Assembly (NCBI GenBank): GCA_014361445.1
Contig: JACIVQ010000004.1
Location: 1-49,489, forward strand
Reading direction: 5' to 3'
Length of the DNA stretch: 49,489 nucleotides
From: Methanosuratincolales archaeon
GTDB lineage: Archaea > Thermoproteota > Methanomethylicia > Methanomethylicales > Methanomethylicaceae
Shown here: piece by piece, positions 40,709 through 48,640 of the stretch
How the letters are laid out: each line of letters begins with the position of its first letter
How positions within the stretch are numbered: position 1 is the first letter of the stretch
Translations under genes and position numbers: made by a program
Notes under the pieces: model-generated
Databases searched by the model: none
What the model saw: only the letters and a program-made list of their open reading frames with translations
What the model was told of the DNA's origin: nothing

Positions 40709-41290
40709 ATGTTTAAACTTCTTCAAATAAATGACGTTGTAAGGATCCCGCCGGAAAAGTTCGAATCACCACTTGAAAGTGTGGCTGCTGAAGTGCTAAG
40801 ATCGACCTATGAAGGTGTGGTGATGCGCGAATTTGGCGCCATAATTGCGGTATTAAATGTAAAGGTCTCAAATGTTGGCAAGATCTTGCCGGGCGATGGT
40901 GCTGTTTATCATAAAGCCTCATTCGACCTTCTAGTTTATACCCCTCTAATTCAGGAGGTCGTAGAGGGCGAAGTGGTCGAGGTTACAGATTTCGGTGTAT
41001 TCGTCAGGATAGGTCCCATGGATGGACTTGTTCACGTTTCGCAAGTTATGGATGACTTTATAACCTACGATGAGAAGAGGGGGGCTCTGATAGGGAAGGA
41101 GACTCAAAGAGTTTTGGAGAAAGGATCATTGGTTCGAGCTAGAATCATCACAGTCAGCCTTACTGGCGGTCCGTCTCGAAGTAGCAAGATAGGGATGACT
41201 ATGCGGCAGCCCTACCTAGGCGCACTATCTTGGATCGAGGAGGACATCAGAAAAAGTATTGGAGAAAAGGTAAATGAGAAGGCAAAGTAG
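40709..41290 (+). CDS. rpoE: DNA-directed RNA polymerase subunit Rpo7 (RpoE')
   Basis: A 193-residue RPB7 homologue, half of the polymerase stalk. The N-terminal RNP-like domain has FKLLQINDVVRIPPEKFESP and GKILPGDGAVYHKASFDLLV. The S1 domain has VVEGEVVEVTDFGVFVRIGP and MDGLVHVSQVMDDF. ATG 40709 gives MFKLLQIND; an in-frame start at 40697 would add four residues. Confidence 0.95.
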   Translation: MFKLLQINDVVRIPPEKFESPLESVAAEVLRSTYEGVVMREFGAIIAVLNVKVSNVGKILPGDGAVYHKASFDLLVYTPLIQEVVEGEVVEVTDFGVFVRIGPMDGLVHVSQVMDDFITYDEKRGALIGKETQRVLEKGSLVRARIITVSLTGGPSRSSKIGMTMRQPYLGALSWIEEDIRKSIGEKVNEKAK

Positions 41291-41435
41291 CTTTAAAGAA
41301 AAAAGTAAGTGGGGATCAGTGTTAATGCAAATAGAAGTTGATATTTGCAGCCTAAATTGTGACCATGATCAAAATAATAAAACTCAAAATGTGCGCCTAA
41401 GTCTAAATAAAAGTAAAAATGTAAAATATTGTAAA
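41291..41435. other. Intergenic gap between rpo7 and spt4
   Basis: A/T-rich, no gene seen. In most archaea spt4 follows rpo7 closely, so the spacer is a small departure. A TATA-like GTATTTAAAAAC at 41436-41446 closes it. Confidence 0.4.
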
Positions 41436-41446
41436 GTATTTAAAAA
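41436..41446 (+). promoter_or_regulatory. TATA box of spt4
   Basis: GTATTTAAAAA lies 18-28 bases before the ATG at 41464, implying a leaderless spt4 message. Confidence 0.5.
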
Positions 41447-41463
41447 CTAATGAGTGGTTAAAA

Positions 41464-41673
41464 ATGAGTAAAGACAAGCCGTCCTCTACAAAGTTTGCAT
41501 GTAGAAAGTGCAAATATATTCTGGGCGAAGATGATGTTAAGTGCCCTATTTGTGGCGGCACGGATCTCACCGAGGAGTGGAGCGGATTAGTGGTTGTCCT
41601 AGATACTTCATCAAGTATTGCCCAGACGATGGGAGCAAAAAAACCTGGGCGATATGCTATAAAGGTACGCTGA
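41464..41673 (+). CDS. spt4: Transcription elongation factor Spt4 (RpoE'')
   Basis: A 69-residue zinc protein: ACRKCKYIL and CPICGGTDLTEEWSG give four ligands, followed by VVLDTSSSIAQTMG and GRYAIKVR. Spt4 pairs with Spt5 to raise RNA polymerase processivity. It is 12 bases before the DUF359 gene. Confidence 0.95.
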   Translation: MSKDKPSSTKFACRKCKYILGEDDVKCPICGGTDLTEEWSGLVVVLDTSSSIAQTMGAKKPGRYAIKVR

Positions 41674-41685
41674 ATATGCTCTTGG

Positions 41686-42207
41686 GTGTGTGTCTTGGGT
41701 TTACTTAGGCTGCCCGAGAGGCTAAGATCAGAGCTCTCAAAGCCTCATGGTCTCCTTCTAACAGGCGACCTAGACTCCAATGTTGACTCTGTTCTCTCCC
41801 TAATAAGACAGGAAAACCCTCCCAAAGTCGTCGTTGTTGGGGACTATGCCCTAACCGGCTTCATAAAATTTGGTTATATGCCTAGTCTCGGAATCTATGA
41901 TAGAAAGACCAAACGTTTCCCCTTCCCCTTGACCTTAGAGCCAACAGAGGTTACAAAAAACCCTCCTGGTCATATCTCAGACGAAGCTGTTCTTGCAATT
42001 AGGCGTCTCATCTCCTCCCCTTCTCCCTCACTTTTATATGTTGATGGAGAGGAAGATCTTTTGTCCATCCCCGCAATCCTTCACTCGCCTGAAGGCTCTT
42101 TCGTGATTTATGGTCTCCCATCGAAGGGAATGGTCGTTATAAAAGTTGACAAAGAGATAAAGAAAAAAGTTACAAAGATTTTGGAGGATTTTGAGAGGGT
42201 CTCCTGA
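41686..42207 (+). CDS. GTP-dependent dephospho-CoA kinase (DUF359)
   Basis: A ~173-residue member of the DUF359 family, shown in Thermococcus to phosphorylate dephospho-CoA with GTP, the last step of CoA synthesis. It has PPKVVVVGDYAL, YDRKTKR, NPPGHIS, LLYVDGEEDLLSIPA and VIYGLPSKGMVVI, which correspond to the family's conserved acidic and basic positions. GTG 41686 is the assumed start. It normally precedes S24e, but the reversed gdhA gene lies between. Confidence 0.88.
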   Translation: MCVLGLLRLPERLRSELSKPHGLLLTGDLDSNVDSVLSLIRQENPPKVVVVGDYALTGFIKFGYMPSLGIYDRKTKRFPFPLTLEPTEVTKNPPGHISDEAVLAIRRLISSPSPSLLYVDGEEDLLSIPAILHSPEGSFVIYGLPSKGMVVIKVDKEIKKKVTKILEDFERVS

Positions 42208-42209
42208 TC

Positions 42210-43454
42210 TTAAACCCACCCTCTCACTTTCATCGCTTCTGCCACTCTGTTAATGGCGCAAATATATGCCGCCATCCTCATCTCTGTGCCGTACTTCTTG
42301 TATGTCTCATAGACGTTGTTAAAGGCCTTAACTAACAACTTGTCTAATTTCTCTATTACCTCTTCTTTACTCCAGTAGTAGTTCTGCAGATTTTGCACCC
42401 ACTCGAAGTACGAAGTGCTAACTCCGCCTGAATTTGCCAGTACGTCAGGGACGACTACTATCCCCCTCTTGAAGAGGATCTCGTCGGCTTCTGGTGTAGT
42501 AGGTCCGTTTGCCCCCTCCAATATTAGCCTTGCCTTTATTTTGTCAGCATTCTTCTCTGTTATCTGGTTCTCCAGTGCTGCAGGTATCAGAATATCGCAC
42601 TCCTGCTCAAGCAGCTGCTCATTGGTCATGTCCTCCGCATCAGGATATCCCACCACGCTCCCAGTCTTCTCTTTGAATTTGCTGACATGTTCTACTGAGA
42701 GTCCTTTCTTGCTGTAAATCCCTCCCCTCGAGTCGCTCACTCCGACTATCTTGCAGCCTAACTTCTCCATGAAATAGGCAGAGTAGTATCCCACGTTGCC
42801 GAAACCTTGAACTACAACCGTTGCCTTTTTCAGTTCGATTCCAAGCTTCTTAGCTGCCTCTCTCCCTGTTATCGCCACTCCCATACCTGTGGCCTCGACC
42901 CTGCCCTCAGACCCCCCTATGATTATGGGCTTGCCTGTCACCGTGCCAGGGACGTTGTACCCTTTGACCTTGCTGTATTCGTCCATGAACCACGCCATCT
43001 CTCTACCAGATGTATTTACGTCACCAGCAGGGATGTCTATATCCGGTCCTACTATGGAAGAGATCGCATGGAAGTAGCCTCTAGAGAGCCTCTCGATCTC
43101 CCCCACACTCATCTCCTTGGGGTTACATATGACCCCTCCCTTGGCACCGCCGTATGGTAGCCCAGCAACTGCACACTTCCAAGTCATCCATATTGATAGC
43201 GCCATCACCTCCTCCATGGTAACGTTCGGGTGGTATCTTATCCCTCCTTTGAATGGTCCCAGAGCATCATTGTGTTGCGACCTAAACCCCGTGAAAACTT
43301 TGATTTTTCCGTTGTCCATCCGGACAGGCACATTAACACACAGCACTCTCTTTGGATATTTCAGGATCTCGTGGATGTTCGGGTCTAGATTCATTATCTT
43401 TGCGCATTTATCCAGCTGTTCTAAAGCCATTTGATATGGATTTCTCTCGGGCAT
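42210..43454 (-). CDS. gdhA: Glutamate dehydrogenase
   Basis: A 414-residue hexameric-type GDH (2-oxoglutarate + ammonia + NAD(P)H to glutamate). The active-site PYGGAKGG carries catalytic Lys105. GPFKGGIRYHP precedes it, DIPAGDVNTSGREMAW follows, and the Rossmann motif GFGNVG is at 217-222. NYYWSKEEV near the C-terminus is typical of archaeal enzymes. It runs against all neighbouring genes, ends 2 bases from the DUF359 gene and is divergent from S24e. This looks like a later insertion in the DUF359-S24e junction. Confidence 0.97.
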   Translation of the reverse strand: MPERNPYQMALEQLDKCAKIMNLDPNIHEILKYPKRVLCVNVPVRMDNGKIKVFTGFRSQHNDALGPFKGGIRYHPNVTMEEVMALSIWMTWKCAVAGLPYGGAKGGVICNPKEMSVGEIERLSRGYFHAISSIVGPDIDIPAGDVNTSGREMAWFMDEYSKVKGYNVPGTVTGKPIIIGGSEGRVEATGMGVAITGREAAKKLGIELKKATVVVQGFGNVGYYSAYFMEKLGCKIVGVSDSRGGIYSKKGLSVEHVSKFKEKTGSVVGYPDAEDMTNEQLLEQECDILIPAALENQITEKNADKIKARLILEGANGPTTPEADEILFKRGIVVVPDVLANSGGVSTSYFEWVQNLQNYYWSKEEVIEKLDKLLVKAFNNVYETYKKYGTEMRMAAYICAINRVAEAMKVRGWV

Positions 43455-43475
43455 ATAGTTTCATCTCGTTGAGAA

Positions 43476-43485
43476 GATTTAAAAC
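43476..43485 (-). promoter_or_regulatory. TATA box of gdhA
   Basis: On the minus strand GTTTTAAATC lies 22-31 bases before the gdhA ATG (43454), suggesting a leaderless or short-leader message. Confidence 0.5.
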
Positions 43486-43635
43486 CCCCTACTTATTAAG
43501 ATTTATTAAAACATGTTAACAATTAATAATGGAATACCGGGAAAAGATGGCTTAAAAAATCCTAAAAATGATCGACCAACAGATAAGCTAAAAAAGGAGA
43601 ACGCTTTTTTCTACAACGAAACGGATGTGCAAACG

Positions 43636-43983
43636 ATGTCCTCGGAAGAATATCAAATATCAATCGTAGAAGACCGATTCAATCCTCTTCTAGAGAGGAG
43701 AGAAGTTAAGATAGAGGTCGTTTCGAAATCAACGCCCAAAAGAGATCTTTTGAGGAAGGCTGTAGCGTCCTCTCTAAAGGTCCCTGTAGAGTGTGTTTAC
43801 GTGAGGAGCTGCCTATCCTCTTTTGGAACAAACATCTCCATGTGTAGGGTGCATGTATACAAAGATCCCGAGCGGGGTAAAAAATTAGAACCAAAGCACG
43901 TCCAGCTCCGGAATCTATCGAGAGAGGAGCGTGCACAGGCCCTATCCTCCCAATCAGCCTCAAAATCTAGCGAGAAAAAATAG
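43636..43983 (+). CDS. rps24e: Small ribosomal subunit protein S24e
   Basis: An S24e of about 115 residues. EEYQISIVEDRFNPLLERRE, VKIEVVSKSTPKRDLLRKAV and FGTNISMCRVHVYKDPE match the family. ATG 43636 gives the normal start. The frame is open for 41 more codons upstream, but that part lies in the divergent promoter region and reads like spacer. Confidence 0.94.
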   Translation: MSSEEYQISIVEDRFNPLLERREVKIEVVSKSTPKRDLLRKAVASSLKVPVECVYVRSCLSSFGTNISMCRVHVYKDPERGKKLEPKHVQLRNLSREERAQALSSQSASKSSEKK

Positions 43984-43992
43984 GTGATCTAA

Positions 43993-44157
43993 ATGACAAA
44001 ACCATCCGACCTTTACGAATATAACTACGAACAAAACAAGATAGTCCCAAAAAATAGAACCTGTTCGCGGTGCGGTAGATTCATGGCAAAGCACACAAAG
44101 CCTAGCCCTAGATGGGCATGTGGTTACTGTGGGTATACAGAATTCATACGTCAATGA
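43993..44157 (+). CDS. rps27ae: Small ribosomal subunit protein S27ae
   Basis: A 54-residue zinc protein: CSRC at residues 24-27 and CGYC at 43-46, with YNYEQNKIVPKNR before and KHTKPSPRWACGYCGYTEF around the second pair. It is the archaeal S27ae (eukaryotic S31 zinc part). It follows S24e by 9 bases. Its stop codon lies inside a 19-base tandem duplication. Confidence 0.95.
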   Translation: MTKPSDLYEYNYEQNKIVPKNRTCSRCGRFMAKHTKPSPRWACGYCGYTEFIRQ

Positions 44158-44185
44158 AGGCATAGAACGTCAATAAAGGCATAGA
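44148..44185 (+). repeat. 19-bp tandem duplication spanning the S27ae stop
   Basis: ACGTCAATGAAGGCATAGA at 44148-44166 is followed immediately by ACGTCAATAAAGGCATAGA at 44167-44185, one mismatch. The duplication lengthens the S27ae-kae1 spacer and ends 2 bases before the Kae1 ATG. Confidence 0.85.
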
Positions 44186-44187
44186 AA

Positions 44188-45177
44188 ATGAGAAAGCTCT
44201 ACGTAATGGGCATAGAGTCTACGGCTCACACTTTTGGTTGTGGTATAGTTTCCTCTAATGGTGAAATCCTCTCAAACTTGAGATCAGAGTATATCCCCTC
44301 TTCCGGGGGGATCCATCCCCGCGAGGCAAGCCAGCATCATGCCTCTAAAGCCTCGACAACGATTAAGCAGTCTCTTAATGAAGCTGCCCTCAGGCTAAAC
44401 GAGTTGGACGCCGTCGCTATATCTCTTGGTCCTGGTCTCGGTCCATGCTTGAGGACTGGTGCCACCGTTGCTAGAGCTATAGCATTGATGATTAAAAAAC
44501 CCCTTATACCCGTGAACCACTGCGTAGCCCATATTGAGATCGGCAGACTGACCACAAAGGAGGATGACCCATTGGTGGCATACGTCTCGGGCGGGAACAC
44601 TATCGTCTCGGCATACTCCGATGGGCGATATAGGGTATTCGGGGAGACTCTGGATATTGCTTTGGGGAATTGTTTAGACGCGTTCGCCCGCTCATTAGGT
44701 CTTGGTCATCCTGGTGTTCCAAAACTCGAAGCCTTGGCAGAGAGAGGTAAAAATTTCATCCCGCTCCCTTACGTTGTCAAGGGTCAAGACGTATCCTACT
44801 CAGGTCTATTGACTATGGCTACCAGAAAAATTCCAGAGAGTAACCCAAGCGACTTGAGTATGAGCCTCTTAGAGGTTGCTTATGGGATGTTGGCGGAGGT
44901 TGTCGAGAGGGCCTTGGCTCACACAGAGAAGCCCTCATTATTACTGACCGGGGGGGTCGCACGGAGCCCACGTCTGCAGAGGATATTAAAGGCAGTGTGC
45001 GACGAACACTCTGCAAGATTTCATGTTGTGCCACCAGATCTCGCTGGGGATAACGGGGCAATGATCGCTTGGACAGGCTACCTTGCGTTCAAAGAAGGGA
45101 TTAGCGTTCCTGTGGAGTCCAGCTACATAAGGCAGAGATGGCGCCTTGATGAGGTGGAGGTACCATGGAGAAGATGA
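44188..45177 (+). CDS. kae1: KEOPS subunit Kae1 (tRNA t6A synthesis)
   Basis: A 329-residue TsaD/Kae1, the catalytic subunit that transfers threonylcarbamoyl to A37 of ANN-reading tRNAs. It has MGIESTAHTFGCGI, the metal-ligand histidines H111 and H115 in NHCVAHIE, YVSGGNTIV, GVPKLEALAERG, and GDNGAMIAWTG with the last Asp ligand. It overlaps bud32 by 13 bases. Confidence 0.97.
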   Translation: MRKLYVMGIESTAHTFGCGIVSSNGEILSNLRSEYIPSSGGIHPREASQHHASKASTTIKQSLNEAALRLNELDAVAISLGPGLGPCLRTGATVARAIALMIKKPLIPVNHCVAHIEIGRLTTKEDDPLVAYVSGGNTIVSAYSDGRYRVFGETLDIALGNCLDAFARSLGLGHPGVPKLEALAERGKNFIPLPYVVKGQDVSYSGLLTMATRKIPESNPSDLSMSLLEVAYGMLAEVVERALAHTEKPSLLLTGGVARSPRLQRILKAVCDEHSARFHVVPPDLAGDNGAMIAWTGYLAFKEGISVPVESSYIRQRWRLDEVEVPWRR

Positions 45178-45806
45178 CGCTGATAAAGAAGGGGGCAGAG
45201 GCTGAACTTTACAGGATTACTTGGATGGGGCGCGACTCTGTACTGAAGCGGAGAATAAAAAAAGTCTATCGCAACCCAGACCTTGATTTGTACATACGTA
45301 CCACCAGGACTAGTTTAGAGGCGAAGCTACTTTCCGAGGCTAGAAGGCTTGGTGTACCAACACCAATAGTATACTCAATTGACCTCAAGAATACCGAGAT
45401 TATCATGAGTTTCATACCTGGGGTGCCGCTCAAGAAGATCATTCCTAATATGGAACGGAAGACCCTACATGAAACTTTTAGTCTAGTCGGCAGCCTTGTT
45501 GGCAGACTCCATAAAGGCGGAATAGTCCACGGTGACTTAACCACCTCAAATATGATTTTAAAGGACGGCGTCCTCTTCTTGATAGATTTTGGACTTGGCG
45601 ACCACACCTTCGATTTGGAGGCTAGAGGTGTGGACATCCACCTCATGCGAAGAGCTCTAGAGAGCTCGCACCACGAGGTCTCCAAGTGGGCGTATGATGG
45701 TTTCATATCTGGGTACGAGAAAATAATGGGCGACGAGATAAAAGACATATTGAGAAGGGTTAACGAGATCCGGCGAAGGGGGCGCTATGTCGAGGGTGGG
45801 CGATAA
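45165..45806 (+). CDS. bud32: KEOPS subunit Bud32 kinase/ATPase
   Basis: A 213-residue piD261/Bud32 atypical kinase. It has LIKKGAEAELYRI, the lysine in DSVLKRRIKKVYRNPDLD, the catalytic loop GIVHGDLTTSNMIL and the DFG-like LIDFGLGDHT. It activates Kae1 in KEOPS. In several archaea the two are fused; here they are separate and overlapping. Confidence 0.96.
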   Translation: MEKMTLIKKGAEAELYRITWMGRDSVLKRRIKKVYRNPDLDLYIRTTRTSLEAKLLSEARRLGVPTPIVYSIDLKNTEIIMSFIPGVPLKKIIPNMERKTLHETFSLVGSLVGRLHKGGIVHGDLTTSNMILKDGVLFLIDFGLGDHTFDLEARGVDIHLMRRALESSHHEVSKWAYDGFISGYEKIMGDEIKDILRRVNEIRRRGRYVEGGR

Positions 45807-45811
45807 GCGCT

Positions 45812-46384
45812 ATGGTCTCTATTCTCTTCATAACCAACAATGAACACAAAGTTGAGGAAGCCAACAGGATCCTCTCTCCGTTTGGAGTTCGGCTGGAGAT
45901 GTCCCCCCAAAAGAAGGTAGAGATCCAGTCCGATTCCCTCGTAAAGATAGCAAAATATGCTGCTCTGATGGCAGCAAAAAAGTTAAAATCCCCTCTCTTG
46001 GTCGAGGACTCAGGCCTCTTTATTAAGACATTAAATGGCTTCCCTGGACCATTCTCTTCCTACGTTCAAAAAACCATTGGATGTGAAGGCATACTCAAAC
46101 TTCTTCAAGGAAGAGAGGATCGGGATGCCGTCTTCAGATGCGCCGTTGCTTTTTGGTCTCCATCACTGGGTATTCACACATTTCAGGGCAGATCATTGGG
46201 AAGGATCTCTCTCAGTGTGCGTGGACACGCTGGATTCGGATTTGATCCAATATTCGTCCCCAGTGGTGAAGACCTAACTTTTGCTGAGATGCCACCAGAA
46301 CAAAAGGACCGTTTCTCCCATAGGGGCGCCGCTTTTAGGGCCTTTGGGTCGTGGCTCTCCTCAAAAAATATAGCTAAACCTTAA
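45812..46384 (+). CDS. XTP/dITP pyrophosphatase (HAM1/RdgB family)
   Basis: A ~190-residue enzyme that removes inosine and xanthosine triphosphates. It has FITNNEHKVEEANRIL at the N-terminus, LLVEDSGLFIKTLNGFPGP with the catalytic acidic residues, and GFGFDPIFVPSGEDLTFAEM. It begins 5 bases after bud32, a common archaeal neighbour. Confidence 0.95.
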   Translation: MVSILFITNNEHKVEEANRILSPFGVRLEMSPQKKVEIQSDSLVKIAKYAALMAAKKLKSPLLVEDSGLFIKTLNGFPGPFSSYVQKTIGCEGILKLLQGREDRDAVFRCAVAFWSPSLGIHTFQGRSLGRISLSVRGHAGFGFDPIFVPSGEDLTFAEMPPEQKDRFSHRGAAFRAFGSWLSSKNIAKP

Positions 46385-46390
46385 ATAATA
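46381..46390 (+). promoter_or_regulatory. TATA box of rps15
   Basis: TTAAATAATA lies 26-35 bases before the GTG start at 46416 and overlaps the stop of the preceding gene. Confidence 0.55.
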
Positions 46391-46415
46391 GCTCCTTTTT
46401 CTATCGTTTGCTTAG

Positions 46416-46874
46416 GTGGGCTCTTTGAGGAAGAGTAAGATAAAAGGCAAATCACATTCAATGAGGCCTGTGGAAAGTGGTGCACCAAAATGGGTGAAGG
46501 CCACTTCTGATGAGGTAGAGTCACTCATAATTGAATTCGCAAAGAAAGGCATACCTCCATCCCAGATCGGAGTGATCCTCAGGGACCAGTATGGTATACC
46601 GCTTGCGAAACAGATAACTGGAAAGAAGGTTTGTGAAACTCTTTCTGAGAAAAATTTGGCACCCAAGATTCCTGAGGACCTATTCAACCTCATAAAGCAC
46701 GCCTCCAAGATTCGAAGACACTTGGAGGAGCATCCGAAAGATATGAGTTCCAAAAGAGGTCTCCAGCTCATAGAGTCCAAGATAAATCGTTTGGCAAAAT
46801 ATTACACATCAGTAGGAAAACTCCCACGCGACTGGAAGTATTCGCCGGAGAAGGCATCAATACTTGCCAGATAG
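46416..46874 (+). CDS. rps15: Small ribosomal subunit protein S15
   Basis: A ~152-residue archaeal S15 (eukaryotic S13 type). It has the N-terminal domain with [20 protein letters not shown] and the S15 core with [38 protein letters not shown] and KLPRDWKY. The start is GTG 46416. It leads the S15-RecJ-Pcc1-S3ae group that archaea keep together. Confidence 0.95.
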   Translation: MGSLRKSKIKGKSHSMRPVESGAPKWVKATSDEVESLIIEFAKKGIPPSQIGVILRDQYGIPLAKQITGKKVCETLSEKNLAPKIPEDLFNLIKHASKIRRHLEEHPKDMSSKRGLQLIESKINRLAKYYTSVGKLPRDWKYSPEKASILAR

Positions 46875-46885
46875 GGGTAAATTTT

Positions 46886-48325
46886 TTGGACCAAGAAGGG
46901 GAGTCTCCATTACTGAAGAGGGCAGAGTCGATCGCGCGTGATATCCTCTCGATCCCTAAAGAAGAAGAGATCCTGATAATCTCGCACTTAGACGCCGATG
47001 GCATAGCTGCTGGGAGCATATTGCTCCATGCTCTCCTAGACTCTGGGGCAAACCCCTGCCTGAGGATCGTGAAACAATTAGACACGAACACTATAGAAGA
47101 GGTTGCAATTTCATCATCTAACTTCGTAGTTTTTGTTGACATGGGTAGTGGCCAAAAGTCGCTCCTAAAAAAACTCCAAGATAAAGGGAAAAAATTATAC
47201 ATAATCGACCACCATCAACCAGAACCTCCTGAGCTCAAGTCCGAGATCAACCCTCACATGTTTGGTTACAACGGATCAAACGATATCTCTGCGTCTGGGA
47301 CTGCCTACCTAGTGGCCAAAAAGATATCACGTGACAACAATTACATCCCTCAGCTCGCAATCGCTGGAGCTCTAGGGGATCTCCAGGATCGGGGGGAGCG
47401 CGCCTCACTCATTGGACTAAATAAATTGATAGCAGAAGAGGCCGAGGCGAAGGGCCTACTGAAGAGTAAACTGGGTCTGAAGCTTTATGGATTTGAATCC
47501 AGACCATTAGTGCACTGCCTAGCGAACACTATAGAGCCATACCTTCCAGGACTCAGTGGTGACGAAGGGGCCTCTCTTAAATTTATAAAAAGTCTTGGGA
47601 TCGATCCGATGAAACCTGATGGCACCTGGCGCTCTCAAGCAGACCTGTCCAGCAGCGAACTTAGAACACTTCTGAATGGTATAATCAAGTACCTAATCTC
47701 CCAAGGCCTCTCGAGTAAAGAGGCTGAGAGCGTGGTCGGGACGCTCTACATATTTCCTAACGAAGCGCCCGACTCGCCCCTCCGCGACGCTCGCGAATTT
47801 GCATCGTCAATAAATGCGTGCGGGAGGCTGGGCAAGTACGGTCTTGGCGTCTCCATATGCATGGGTGACAGGGGTAAAGCGCTCGAGGAACTCAAGCAGA
47901 CACTTCAAGAATACAGGAAGACAATCTCTAGATACCTTAACTGGATTCAAACCAACAACGAGTCCATTAAGATCTTGCCATACGTCCAGGCAATCAATGG
48001 TGGTAGAGTGGTAGACGATAGGATGATCGGAACTATAATCTCAATCACATATTCAACAAAGCCATTTTCGCTCGAAAAACCAATAGTCGGCTTTGCCATG
48101 TCTTCTGACTGCGTAAAAGTCTCAGCTAGAGCCTCCCCAAGCTTAGTTAAAAAAGGGCTAAACCTTGGCTCACTAATAAAGGAGGCTGCCGAGAAATTTG
48201 GTGGGGCTGGTGGGGGACACAATATTGCAGCTGGCGCACAAATACCCATAGGGACAGAGGAGGCTTTTCTCCAGCACTTGAACGAGTTGATTTCAAAGAA
48301 TATTGGTGAAGGACATGTTGGCTGA
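46886..48325 (+). CDS. Archaeal RecJ-like DHH phosphoesterase (GAN/Cdc45 group)
   Basis: A 479-residue DHH-DHHA1 protein. Motif I is ISHLDADGIAAG with D36 and D38. Motif II is VFVDMGSG, motif III is IIDHHQ at 107-111, and GALGDLQDRGE follows. DHHA1 GGAGGGHNIAAGA lies near residue 440. Archaeal members associate with the CMG helicase (GAN/Cdc45) or act as single-strand exonucleases. Intact catalytic motifs favour a nuclease. TTG 46886 is the start. Confidence 0.92.
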   Translation: MDQEGESPLLKRAESIARDILSIPKEEEILIISHLDADGIAAGSILLHALLDSGANPCLRIVKQLDTNTIEEVAISSSNFVVFVDMGSGQKSLLKKLQDKGKKLYIIDHHQPEPPELKSEINPHMFGYNGSNDISASGTAYLVAKKISRDNNYIPQLAIAGALGDLQDRGERASLIGLNKLIAEEAEAKGLLKSKLGLKLYGFESRPLVHCLANTIEPYLPGLSGDEGASLKFIKSLGIDPMKPDGTWRSQADLSSSELRTLLNGIIKYLISQGLSSKEAESVVGTLYIFPNEAPDSPLRDAREFASSINACGRLGKYGLGVSICMGDRGKALEELKQTLQEYRKTISRYLNWIQTNNESIKILPYVQAINGGRVVDDRMIGTIISITYSTKPFSLEKPIVGFAMSSDCVKVSARASPSLVKKGLNLGSLIKEAAEKFGGAGGGHNIAAGAQIPIGTEEAFLQHLNELISKNIGEGHVG

Positions 48326-48590
48326 GATCCTGATTCGTAGAGACTATCCTTCATCTTCAGTGGCGGAATCCATTAAGAATTCGCTTCAGCCAGACAACAT
48401 CGACGTTCCTGTCGGTACGACCATAGAACTGATCTTGGATAAGACCTCGCTACTGATAAAGGTCTCATCCAAAGACGACATCGCTTCTTTCCTTAGGACC
48501 GTGGATGACCTCCTTACATGCCTCCAGGCAGCAGAAACAACCCTCCATGAACTCGGGCTAGAGACCCCCACAAGACCCTCTGACGATTAA
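48315..48590 (+). CDS. pcc1: KEOPS subunit Pcc1
   Basis: A ~91-residue Pcc1, the KEOPS dimerisation subunit that helps hold tRNA. It has a beta-alpha layout with SSSVAESIKNSLQPDNIDVP, TTIELILDKTSLLIKVSSKD and DIASFLRTVDDLLTCLQAAE. ATG 48315 follows GGTGAAGG; TTG 48303 is possible. It overlaps the RecJ-like gene by 11 bases. With kae1 and bud32 it places three KEOPS subunits within 4.5 kb. Confidence 0.9.
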   Translation: MLAEILIRRDYPSSSVAESIKNSLQPDNIDVPVGTTIELILDKTSLLIKVSSKDDIASFLRTVDDLLTCLQAAETTLHELGLETPTRPSDD

Positions 48591-48592
48591 AA

Positions 48593-48601
48593 GCTTATAT
48601 T
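48593..48601 (+). promoter_or_regulatory. TATA box of rps3ae
   Basis: GCTTATATT lies 40-48 bases before ATG 48641. Confidence 0.5.
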
Positions 48602-48640
48602 GTTGTTTTACTTTTCACATTTGTTATCGCGGTGAAATGG

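Noticed and set aside
43513-43635. N-terminal extension of S24e from the first in-frame ATG
   Set aside because: The 41 residues read like spacer DNA, lie in the gdhA/S24e promoter region, and the family starts near MSSEEYQISIVEDR.
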